Source of the DNA: CAYQZD01 sp964421875
Lineage (GTDB): Bacteria > Electryoneota > Tariuqbacteria > Tariuqbacterales > Tariuqbacteraceae
Direction: 5' to 3'
Assembly (NCBI GenBank): GCA_964421875.1
Contig: CAYQZD010000027.1
Coordinates: 1-37,921 of the forward strand
DNA: 37,921 nt
In this document: piece after piece, positions 1 to 8,600 of the stretch
How positions within the stretch are numbered: the first letter of the stretch is position 1
Layout: the number at the start of each line of letters is the position of its first letter
Position numbers and translations under genes: made by a program
Notes under the pieces: model-generated
The model's input: the letters and a program-made list of their open reading frames with translations, nothing else
What the model was told of the DNA's origin: nothing
Database searches by the model: none

Positions 1-1
1 C

Positions 2-61
2 TTCTACAAACTGACCACTCAGGGCTTCAGCGACACCAAGAAGATGGCACTTGTGAAGTAG
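2..61 (+). CDS. C-terminal end of a T9SS-exported protein (5' truncated by window)
   Basis: The window opens inside a gene. The last 19 codons read FYKLTTQGFSDTKKMALVK and then TAG. This matches, almost residue for residue, the ends of the three exported beta-helix proteins downstream (ending at 4477, 9923 and 14846). It is therefore the tail of a type IX secretion sorting domain, the signal removed when cargo is anchored or released at the cell surface. The rest of the protein lies outside the window, so its function is unknown. A terminator follows 42 bases later. Confidence 0.85.
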   Translation, partial: FYKLTTQGFSDTKKMALVK

Positions 62-103
62 GATACAGCGGAATAAGATTCAACTCTACAAGTTGTGCGA
101 TGT

Positions 104-137
104 AATCCCCGTCGGGAAACCGGCGGGGATTTTTTTA
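104..137 (+). terminator. Intrinsic terminator after the first T9SS gene
   Basis: A 12-bp stem (104-115 with 120-131, one G-U pair) with a GAAA loop is followed by a run of seven or eight T. The same stem recurs after the exported-protein genes at 4549, 9969 and 14880, so it is part of a repeated 3' module. Confidence 0.9.
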
Positions 138-167
138 TAAAAAAAAGGAAAATATTAGACAAATCTC

Positions 168-196
168 TTGACAAATCCAAATAAATGACCTATATT
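168..196 (+). promoter_or_regulatory. Sigma70-type promoter of the first TrmB cassette
   Basis: TTGACA at 168-173 and TATATT at 191-196 are separated by exactly 17 bases. The -35 box lies 31 bases after the upstream terminator's T-run. The promoter overlaps the start of an inverted-repeat operator. The next two cassettes have the same arrangement. Confidence 0.8.
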
Positions 197-229
197 ACCC
201 CATAGGGGTATATATATCCCTGGGGGGTA
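196..229 (+). promoter_or_regulatory. Double inverted-repeat operator in front of TrmB regulator 1
   Basis: Two palindromes lie in tandem: TACCCC-ATA-GGGGTA (196-210, perfect arms) and TATCCC-TGG-GGGGTA (215-229, one arm mismatch). Their centres are 19 bases apart. They run from the -10 box to 3 bases before the ATG, so bound protein would cover the transcription start. Inference: this is the autoregulatory site of the adjacent TrmB protein. The whole block is also roughly symmetric about base 212.5, about 17 bases after the -10 box, which is where the operators of cassettes 2 and 3 are centred. Confidence 0.65.
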
Positions 230-231
230 TA

Positions 232-1146
232 ATGTTAAACAGAGATGAAAGAGAGATAATTTTGAAAGACTATCACAATAATCATCCCATTATCAACTGC
301 TTGCTGGAATTGAGAATGAGTGAAAGGGAAGCCAAGGTATATCTTGCTCTACTTAATAAACGCAGAGCCACCGCATCTGTACTGCAAAAAACGTCCGGAG
401 TGCCGCAGAATAAAATATACGACACCCTGAACAGTCTCACTCGAAAAGGTCATTTTTCGGAAAGACAAGAGGGAAGACTTAGAATCTTTGAAATCGTGGA
501 TCCGAAAGTATCGCTGAATCATGATTTCCAAAAGTTGAACGACCGTTTCGAAAACGCTATTCAACAGAAAAAAGAGATCGAGAAAATCTACAATAGCAAC
601 GAGCAGGTTGTCGAACCTTTCGAATTCATTGAAATCGTTCACGGCAATGAAAACGTTCATCGTAAGTTTATTGAACTCTTACGAAACGGTGAATCCGAAC
701 TACTCGCCTTCACGCGTCCCCCCTTCGCTTCCAAAACCAAAGATATGAAAGAAGAACAAAAGGTTGCTTTTTATAATTACTTGAAACGAGGCGAATCTCG
801 CGGTGTTTATGAGGTTCACGAGGATTCACTTCCCCGTATGTTTTACAATATTCACAGCGGTTATAAGATAGGAGAGTCTTTACGTATAGTCCCAAAACTA
901 CCTTTGAAAATGTTCATCTTCGACCGCAAAACCCTGCTCATTGCCGAAAAGGAATCTTTGACCGAGGATAGCGAGATGACAATGACAGTTGTGAAACAGC
1001 GGGCAACGGTAAACGGTTACATCGCTCTCTTCGATTTTTTCTGGGAACAAGGTCTGACATACGAACAATGGATAAAAGGCAAAGAACGGCTGATGGAACA
1101 GAAATTAGCTGAATTCAAGGTTTTTTTAGCCAATCAACAATCATAG
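232..1146 (+). CDS. TrmB-family HTH transcriptional regulator, cassette 1
   Basis: A cytoplasmic DNA-binding protein of 304 aa. Residues about 25-95 form the winged HTH typical of TrmB regulators: MSEREAKVYLALL, then a recognition helix VPQNKIYDTLNSLTRKG, then a wing ending RLRIFEIVDP. A short coiled segment and a C-terminal effector or dimerisation domain follow (from about residue 130, EIVHGNENVHRKF). TrmB proteins usually respond to sugars; the ligand here is unknown. The ATG at 232 sits just after the operator. The N-terminus is about 12 residues longer than in its two paralogues downstream, and no better start is visible. No terminator separates it from the exported-protein gene 154 bases downstream, so the two are probably co-transcribed. 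Its C-terminal half is nearly identical to that of the regulator at 4698-5588, while the HTH halves differ. Confidence 0.9.
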   Translation: MLNRDEREIILKDYHNNHPIINCLLELRMSEREAKVYLALLNKRRATASVLQKTSGVPQNKIYDTLNSLTRKGHFSERQEGRLRIFEIVDPKVSLNHDFQKLNDRFENAIQQKKEIEKIYNSNEQVVEPFEFIEIVHGNENVHRKFIELLRNGESELLAFTRPPFASKTKDMKEEQKVAFYNYLKRGESRGVYEVHEDSLPRMFYNIHSGYKIGESLRIVPKLPLKMFIFDRKTLLIAEKESLTEDSEMTMTVVKQRATVNGYIALFDFFWEQGLTYEQWIKGKERLMEQKLAEFKVFLANQQS

Positions 1147-1300
1147 AAGTTCTTGCTTGAGGCTATTCTGACCCAAGCGAAATTCGAATTCACGATTCTT
1201 AGAGTAACCTTCCCGACATACTTAGATTAGTATTATAAGAGCGAAATGTCTAAATTTGCAGCCAAACAAACCATTTCATCATTATCAATCTGGAGTAATT

Positions 1301-4300
1301 ATGTATCACACTCTAATTAGATTGTTCACCATTCCGATAGCGTTGTTGGCGTTGCTTGCGGCGCCGCTGGGTGTTCAAGCTCAGATGAGCGGGAACTACG
1401 ACATCGGAGGAGGAAACAATGATTTCAACAGCATCGTTCAGGCGGTGGATACGCTTACCGCACTGGGACTGAACGGCGCTGTGACCTTTAATATTTACCC
1501 AGGGACTTACAACGGCCAGGTCACGCTCGATTCAGCGATTCACGGCGTCAGCGCCGCTAATACCATCACCTTCCTCGGCGTGACCGGCGCTTCAGGTGAA
1601 AAGCCCCGGGTAACCAACACAACCGGCGGCGGTTCTTACGAAGGGAGCGGATTCTATATCATAGGCGTCGATTATGTAACTATCGAGAATCTGGAAATCA
1701 CCGAGTGCAACGCCTACGGTATCAGAGTCTATTACACAGCCGTAGATTCCAGTGAATTCATCGTGATAAAAAACAACTATATCCACGACGTTGGCCTCAC
1801 TGCCGGTTACCAAGGATTGTATTTTTACCGGGCTAAGAACATAGAAGTAAGCTGGAACGAGGTTGAAGGTGACAATTACAACCTCTATATGGTGTATTGC
1901 GACACCCTTTTGGTTTACAACAACCTGTTCTACAATTCGGCGTATTTGGCCGGACTTTACATCTTAAGGTGTAACGAAGGCGAGTTTTATTACAACACGG
2001 TATTCAGCCATAACGCCACCCGTCTCGCTTACTTTAATACAATTTCCGGATTCAAAATCAAAAACAACATATTTTACACCACCACCTCCGTGACGGGATA
2101 TGCGATTATGGTATCCGGAACCCTTCCCGATGAATGCGATTATAACTGCTTATACGCCCCCAATACCAATGTAGGGCAGTACAGCGGAGCGCAACTAACC
2201 TTAGCGGACTGGCAGGCAGCCACCGGATTGGATTCTCACTCCGTCAGCGCGGACCCGCTATTCATCAGCACCGGGGGTGAAACCAACGTGCACATCAGGA
2301 CTTATCAGCAATCCCCTGTTGACGGCGCGGGAATACCTATCCCCGGAATCACCACCGATTTCGACGGCGACCAGCGTGACGCCAACGCTCCCGACATCGG
2401 CGGGGATGAATTCGATTACCTGGTTCCCGCCAATGGGATCGCAGTTAGTCCATATTACCAGAGCAAAGCGGGAACCGCCGGTTCTATCGTCGATTACTAT
2501 TATAATGTCACCAACCTGGGCAGCACGGCAGGCGCCTTTAATTTAACTGTTTCGGGCGCCAGTTGGCCCACGACCATCTATGATTCCGCTGGCGTCACCA
2601 CCATCACAGCTACCGGTAACCTGTCATTCTTAGAAAACGAGTGGGTCAAGGTGTCCCATAGTATTCCCGTTGGAACCCCTGGCGGCGCTGTAGATGAAGG
2701 ATACCTGGTTGCTTCCTGCGCCGGGGCTCCCGCGATTGCGGATTCGGGACAGTTTCTAAGTAAAACAGCGTCGATGGCAGGGAGCTTCGACATTGGCGGC
2801 GGAAACAACGATTTCAGCGCCATCACCCAGGCTATCGACACCCTTTACGCTTTGGGGCTAGCGGGTCCCTGCACCCTGAATGTGTACACCGGCACCTATC
2901 CGGGTATGCTTTACATCAATTACAATATGCAGGGATTGTGCGCTGATAATCCTCTGATTATCCGGGCTGCGCGGGGTGAATCGCCGCGGATAACCAACAC
3001 TACCGGCGTCAGCACAATGGGTTCCGGCGCGTTCATCATCGGCGCTTCCTACATTACGATTCAGGGTTTCGAATTCGATTCCTGCAATTATAACGGCGTT
3101 CAAGCCTTGAATCTGGGGCAGGATTCGGTGTATAACGTAAAAATAGCGAATAACTATATCCATAATATCGGGCTCGGAGGCACCGCTCGTCCCATCGCTT
3201 TTGAGGGTGTTGAAAACTGCGCAATCATCGGTAACGAAACGCAGGGCGGATACTATGCTCTATACATATATTATAGCAATGGTGTTTACATCGCCAACAA
3301 TATGATGTATGAGATTGACTACACCGGAATGATGCTGAACAATCTCACTAATATCTCAGTCTATTTTAACTCCTTATATATGAATAGCACAAGGACTCGA
3401 ACCTACTGTTGTTACCTTCCCACTTGCAGTAATTTTCGTATGAAGAACAATATTATGGTGAACGAAACCTCCGGAGCCAACCATTATGGTATGCGAATGG
3501 CCACCGTCTCCGATTTTGAATTGGATTACAACTGCTACTATGTTCCCAACGGAACCTTCGGTAGCTACGGAGGCAATCGAGCGAGCCTTGCAGAATGGCA
3601 GACCGCGACCGGTATGGAATATCACAGCCTCGAAGGCAACCCGTACTTCTTGAGCGCTGCGGCTCCGTTTGACCTGCATCTTGCCGACTCCTCCTTCTGC
3701 CTCGGCGCAGGCACTCCTATAACCGGAATAGAGGTCGATATCGACGGCGACTATCGCGATTCCCAGGACCCCTGCATCGGCGCCGATGAAATTTATCCTG
3801 CGGTCAGGGTGGCGATGACGCCTCATAATCAACCGATACGGATTCCCGCCGGCGGCGGCTTTTTCTACTTCATAGGTTCGATTGAAAACACCACCAGCGA
3901 TCCTCTATCCACAGATATCTGGACGATGATGACTTTGCCTAACGGGACTGCTTGGGGGCCTTTAGTATTGCGCACAGGTTTACCGCTTCAACCGGGACAG
4001 AATATTGTAAGAATGGTTACGCAGTGGATTCCCGGCTTTGCGCTTCCGGGGATTTATACTTATACCGGAAATGCGGGAACATACCCGGACAATATAATCG
4101 ATTTCGGTGAATTCCGCTTCGTAAAACTCGCCGGGGATGCCATCGCAACGCATAATAACGGTTGGTTAGTTGAAGGCTGGTTCGGGGATGAGACTACCCT
4201 TACAGCAATCCCGACAGAGTACAGCCTTAGCAACGCCTATCCCAACCCCTTCAACCCGACTACCCGCATCGACTTCACGCTTCCTCAAGCGGGTAAAGCG

Positions 4301-4477
4301 CAATTAACTGTTTTCGATGTCACCGGACGCGAAGTGGCGACTATGGTGAACGGCCAGATTCCTGCCGGCCATCACAGTGTCATTTTCGACGGTGAAAGCC
4401 TGGCTTCAGGTATATACTTCTATAAGCTGACCGCTCAAGGCTTTAGCGATACTAAGAAGATGGTGTTGGTGAAGTAG
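1301..4477 (+). CDS. T9SS-exported double parallel beta-helix surface protein, cassette 1
   Basis: A predicted secreted or surface protein of 1058 aa. The ATG at 1301 is chosen because GGAG lies just upstream and the protein then begins with a signal peptide of about 27 residues ending VQAQ. An in-frame non-ATG start at 1256 would bury that signal. Two copies of a beta-helix module start at about residues 29 and 492, each opening with a GNYDIGGGNNDF-like motif and carrying many N/Y-rich rungs such as IKNNYIHDVG. An Ig-like region (about 380-490) separates them. From about residue 835 come a conserved Ig-like domain (PIRIPAGGG), the linker GWLVEGWFGDE and the T9SS sorting domain (YPNPFNPTTR near residue 977). 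Parallel beta-helices often bind or cleave polysaccharide, but no catalytic residues can be assigned here. Cargo identity is firm; function is not. Confidence 0.9.
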   Translation: MYHTLIRLFTIPIALLALLAAPLGVQAQMSGNYDIGGGNNDFNSIVQAVDTLTALGLNGAVTFNIYPGTYNGQVTLDSAIHGVSAANTITFLGVTGASGEKPRVTNTTGGGSYEGSGFYIIGVDYVTIENLEITECNAYGIRVYYTAVDSSEFIVIKNNYIHDVGLTAGYQGLYFYRAKNIEVSWNEVEGDNYNLYMVYCDTLLVYNNLFYNSAYLAGLYILRCNEGEFYYNTVFSHNATRLAYFNTISGFKIKNNIFYTTTSVTGYAIMVSGTLPDECDYNCLYAPNTNVGQYSGAQLTLADWQAATGLDSHSVSADPLFISTGGETNVHIRTYQQSPVDGAGIPIPGITTDFDGDQRDANAPDIGGDEFDYLVPANGIAVSPYYQSKAGTAGSIVDYYYNVTNLGSTAGAFNLTVSGASWPTTIYDSAGVTTITATGNLSFLENEWVKVSHSIPVGTPGGAVDEGYLVASCAGAPAIADSGQFLSKTASMAGSFDIGGGNNDFSAITQAIDTLYALGLAGPCTLNVYTGTYPGMLYINYNMQGLCADNPLIIRAARGESPRITNTTGVSTMGSGAFIIGASYITIQGFEFDSCNYNGVQALNLGQDSVYNVKIANNYIHNIGLGGTARPIAFEGVENCAIIGNETQGGYYALYIYYSNGVYIANNMMYEIDYTGMMLNNLTNISVYFNSLYMNSTRTRTYCCYLPTCSNFRMKNNIMVNETSGANHYGMRMATVSDFELDYNCYYVPNGTFGSYGGNRASLAEWQTATGMEYHSLEGNPYFLSAAAPFDLHLADSSFCLGAGTPITGIEVDIDGDYRDSQDPCIGADEIYPAVRVAMTPHNQPIRIPAGGGFFYFIGSIENTTSDPLSTDIWTMMTLPNGTAWGPLVLRTGLPLQPGQNIVRMVTQWIPGFALPGIYTYTGNAGTYPDNIIDFGEFRFVKLAGDAIATHNNGWLVEGWFGDETTLTAIPTEYSLSNAYPNPFNPTTRIDFTLPQAGKAQLTVFDVTGREVATMVNGQIPAGHHSVIFDGESLASGIYFYKLTAQGFSDTKKMVLVK

Positions 4478-4548
4478 CTGCGAGTTGCGAGATGTGAGAT
4501 TCGAGTCGCAATAAAATAGCGGGGCTGAATAATCCGCCCTGCGTTCAC

Positions 4549-4580
4549 AATCCCCGCCGGAAAACCGGCGGGGATTTTTT
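4549..4580 (+). terminator. Intrinsic terminator after cassette 1
   Basis: A perfect 12-bp stem (4549-4560 with 4565-4576), AAAA loop and six T. The sequence is almost the same as the terminators at 104 and 14880. Confidence 0.92.
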
Positions 4581-4602
4581 ATGATAAATTTGAATAAAGT
4601 AC

Positions 4603-4631
4603 TTGACAATCAGTGAATCACACACTATATT
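4603..4631 (+). promoter_or_regulatory. Sigma70-type promoter of the second TrmB cassette
   Basis: TTGACA at 4603-4608 and TATATT at 4626-4631 have 17-base spacing. The promoter begins 23 bases after the upstream terminator. The predicted transcription start (about 4638) lies just before the operator. Confidence 0.8.
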
Positions 4632-4642
4632 CTAACACCACC

Positions 4643-4656
4643 ACCACCTTGGTGGT
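4643..4656 (+). promoter_or_regulatory. Inverted-repeat operator in front of TrmB regulator 2
   Basis: A perfect palindrome ACCACC-TT-GGTGGT, continued by AA on the right. Its centre lies 18.5 bases after the -10 box, close to the 17.5 seen for cassette 3. The core differs from the CCCC/GGGG core of cassette 1. Inference: binding site of the TrmB protein encoded just downstream. Confidence 0.6.
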
Positions 4657-4697
4657 AATATGTATTGTTAAATATAAAAATAAAGAAGATTACCTTA

Positions 4698-5588
4698 ATG
4701 CACCCTAATAATTCGGAATTGGTCGAGGGATTGATTCATTTGGGAATGTCGGAACGAGAAGCAAAAGTTTACCTGGCTTTGCTGAATAAATCGTATGCTA
4801 CCGCGCCGACACTACAAAAACTCTCCAGAGTTCCGCAAAGTAAGATATATGCGATATTGGACAATCTCGTGCGCAGTGGTTTCTGTTCGGAAAGAAAAGA
4901 GGGAAGAGTGCGGACATTCGAAGCTATCGACCCGATTAATACGCTTGAATCCCCTATTAATACATTAAGTGAAAGGCTAAAGAAATCCATAACAATGCGG
5001 GAGAAACTCCATGAAATTTATAAATCAGTGGACGAAGTGAAAGAACCCTTCGAATACATTGAAATTGTCCACGGCAACGAAAATGTTCATAGAAAGTTCG
5101 TTGAACTTTTACGAAATGTCGAATCCGAATTACTTGCATTTACACGTCCTCCTTTTGCTTCTAAAACCAAGGCGATGAAAGAAGAGCAAAAGGCTATATT
5201 TTATAATTATTTAAATAATGGTGGAGAATCTCGGGGAGTATATGAGGTCAATGATAATTCTCTGCCTCGTATGTTCTACAATGTCTATAGTGGTTCCAAA
5301 ATAGGAGAGTCCTTACGCATAGTTCCCAAACTCCCTCTAAAAATGTTCATATTCGACCGTAAAACCCTGCTAATAGCCGACAAGGAATCTCTGACAGAGG
5401 AAAGCGAGATGACAATGACAGTTGTGAAACAGCGGGCAACGGTCAATGGTTACATCGCTCTCTTCGATTTCTTCTGGGAACAAGGCTTGACATACGAACA
5501 ATGGATAAAAGGCAAAGAACGGCTGATGGAGCAGAAATTAGATGAATTCGATAAAACATTTGGTTTGGGGGCGGGAAAGCCTGTTTGA
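4698..5588 (+). CDS. TrmB-family HTH transcriptional regulator, cassette 2
   Basis: A 296-aa cytoplasmic regulator. The ATG at 4698 is preferred over an in-frame TTG at 4665 because it gives 16 residues before MSEREAKVYLALL, exactly as in the third paralogue. The winged HTH has recognition helix VPQSKIYAILDNLVRSG and a wing ending RVRTFEAIDP. The C-terminal domain (from about residue 120, EIVHGNENVHRKF) is nearly identical to that of regulator 1, including many synonymous positions in the DNA. The gene ends in TGA. The exported-protein gene follows after 84 bases with no terminator, so the pair probably forms one transcript that the regulator controls itself. The effector is unknown; a carbohydrate is the family expectation. 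Confidence 0.9.
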   Translation: MHPNNSELVEGLIHLGMSEREAKVYLALLNKSYATAPTLQKLSRVPQSKIYAILDNLVRSGFCSERKEGRVRTFEAIDPINTLESPINTLSERLKKSITMREKLHEIYKSVDEVKEPFEYIEIVHGNENVHRKFVELLRNVESELLAFTRPPFASKTKAMKEEQKAIFYNYLNNGGESRGVYEVNDNSLPRMFYNVYSGSKIGESLRIVPKLPLKMFIFDRKTLLIADKESLTEESEMTMTVVKQRATVNGYIALFDFFWEQGLTYEQWIKGKERLMEQKLDEFDKTFGLGAGKPV

Positions 5589-5672
5589 GCGGTTTTTTAT
5601 ATTGCGAGGAAATTAATTACATTCTCTCATAAAAATATTCAACCTTAAATCCACGATCGAAAGGAGTAAATT

Positions 5673-8600
5673 ATGCTGAAGCATCTAATCCCTTTCATTC
5701 TGACTGTACTGCTCGCTTTTCCTCTTCTGGCTGATGAATCACTGGATATTGGTCTTGAGGAAGCTTTGGAATGGGATACAGCCCGCCAAGTCACCATTGA
5801 ATCGGAATATCCTCCGGATATCCGGATGATTTTTGACAAGATGGCGGGAGGGGAGGAAATAACTGCTGCAGATAAAAGCGTTCTGCAGAGTTATTTCGAC
5901 AGCATTAACCGGAAAAACCGCATCAATCCGGTTGATTCAACCTGGGGACCGGACGGATGGGGCTACATTGCCCGGGATCATACTTCCGGCGGGCAGGCTT
6001 TCAATTGGATAGACATCTCCACCACCGGAACGGAAGTATGGGCAGGCCAGAACCAGGACGACGCCTGGTCCAATTCCATCGCCCTGCCCTTCGGTTTCCC
6101 CTTCTACGGGACGGTTTACAACAATGTTTTTATTAACTCCAATGTGCTTGTGGCTTTCGATAATTCATATTCCGCATACTGGGCTACCGGCGTTCCTACC
6201 ACAAACCAACCTGCGAAAATCGACCCCTTTGCCTACGATATGTATCACCGCGATTATTCTCATTATTACTACCAGGGTTTCGGTGATAGTCTTTTTGTGG
6301 TCAGCTTCATTAACGCCAGTTATTACACTGAACCCTCACAAAACTATTCTAAAGACCTGCAGGTTTTGATGTGGAGCGACGGGAAGATTAAGTTACAGTA
6401 CGACAGCGTGCGCACCATCTATCCCGGTTCGCCCAACCCCAGCGGGATTGAGGACGAATATGGTCCTTACGGACTCGCGGTTGGCCAGCCCTATGACGAC
6501 CTGGCGGCGACTTTCTACTATGAACCTCAGTTTACCGGTATCGAAATCGCCAATGGAACGGTCTCCCCCGCCCTGGGCAGTGTCAGCACCAATTTCGAAT
6601 ACTCGATAACCTACCGCAGCATCAATGGTCAAGCGCCCGATTCCGCAATAGTCTATGTCGATGGGACATCTCATGCAATGACCGACCCCGGCGGATTGTA
6701 TCAGCACGGCGTTAGTTTCACTTACACCACTCAGTTGGATACCGGTCTGCACGATTATTGCTTCCGTTTCGTCCAGGGAACCCATATCGACCTCTTTCCT
6801 GCCGCCGGCGTTCTGCAGGGACCTCAGGTATTCCCGCCTGCTCTCAGCGGCAGCTACGACATCGGAGGCGGTAACAACGACTTTCCCGACCTTATCAGCG
6901 CGCGGAACGCTCTCTACGGCAGCGGTATAGACGGTTCAGTCACTTTCACTGTTTATCCCGGCGTTTACAACGGTTTGGTGATGATGGAAGGACCCATCGT
7001 GGGCAACAGCGCCGCTAACACCATTACTTTCCGCAGCGCTCGCGGCCAGCCTCGGGCGGTTCTGACCAATACTCTGGGCGGTTCGCTCGAGGGCGGAGCT
7101 TTCTTTATCGCCGGCCCGGATTATGTAACGGTGGAGGGTTTTGAAATCGCTGATTGTAACGGTTATGGTTTGTGTATCAGATACACTTCAACCGATACCA
7201 GCCATTATTGCGTGATCAAAGACAATTACATCCGCAATGTCGGCGTACTCGGCAATTATTATGGAATGTATCTATACCGGGCTGCCAATGTCGAGGTATC
7301 CGGCAACGAAGTCGACGGCGATTTTTACAACATCTATCTGGGATATTGCGACGATGCGGTGGTTTACAATAATATGATGTACAATACTGTCTCTATTCTA
7401 TCGTTGTCGCTATATCGCTGCCCCGGGACCAAATGCTATTATAATTCCATCTACTCCGATTATGTGAGTCGGGCGATTTATCTTGGCTATCCCACTGACA
7501 TCGACGTCCGGAACAATATTATCTTCAATAATGCCGCCGGAGGTCATTGTCTCTACGCCTTAGGCGGACTGCCCGCAACCAGCGATTATAACTGCCTCTA
7601 TGCGCCAAATGGAAATGTCGGTTATTACAGCGGTCCCCTGAATACTCTCGCCAATTGGCAAGCCGCTACCAATCTGGATATGAATTCGATAAGCGCCGAC
7701 CCTTGTTTTGTGGATATTCAGAATCAATTCGACCTTCATATCCGGAACTATATGCAGTCTCCGGTTAGCGGAGCCGGCACTCCTTTGACCGAAGTCACCA
7801 CCGACTTCGACGGCGAGGCGCGCCACGCCACCGCTCCTGATATGGGAGCTGACGAATATGATTATTATCAGGCGAGTTATGCCGTGGATATCCGCCCCGA
7901 ATATTTACGCCGGGCAACTACACCCGGAAACAGCGCCGATTACTATTATAATATCATCAATATTGGCAGCGCCGCCGACAGTTATACATTAAGCGTTTCC
8001 GGAGCTTCCTGGCCTACTACTATCTACGATTCTTCGGGAACTACCGTCATAACCTCAACCGGTAATCTGGCTTCTTTGCAAAATCAATGGATTATGGTGT
8101 CTCATTCCATACCGACAGGAACTCCGGGCGGAGCTGTCGATGTGGGTAATTTGGTAGCAGCTTCGATTGGGTCGCCGGGCGTGGCGGATACATCCGATTT
8201 TGCCACCTTCTGCGCGGCGCTTATGGGTAGTTTCGATGTCAATGGCGGCGGCAACGACTTCGCCACCATTATTGAAGCTATCGATACTCTGTACGCTAAG
8301 GGTATGGCGGGAGCCTGCACCATTAATGTCTATACCGGAACTTATCCCGGCGGTGTGAGGATAGACTACGACCTTGCGGGATTAGGTCCTAACGCCCCCT
8401 TGGTGCTTCGTGCCGCCGACGGACAATCGCCCCGTATCACTAATCTGGTGACACCCGGCGAAGGCGGTATCGGTATCGCTTTAATTTCGGTGACCGATGT
8501 CACCATCGATGGCTTTGAAATCGATTCCACCAACAGCGACGCCATTAATTGCTGTATGCAGGCTATGGATTCCTGCCGCAATATTGTGATTAGAAATTGT

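Noticed and set aside
1256..1300. Upstream non-ATG start of the cassette 1 surface protein
   Set aside because: It would place 15 polar residues before the signal peptide, whereas the ATG at 1301 has GGAG at good spacing.
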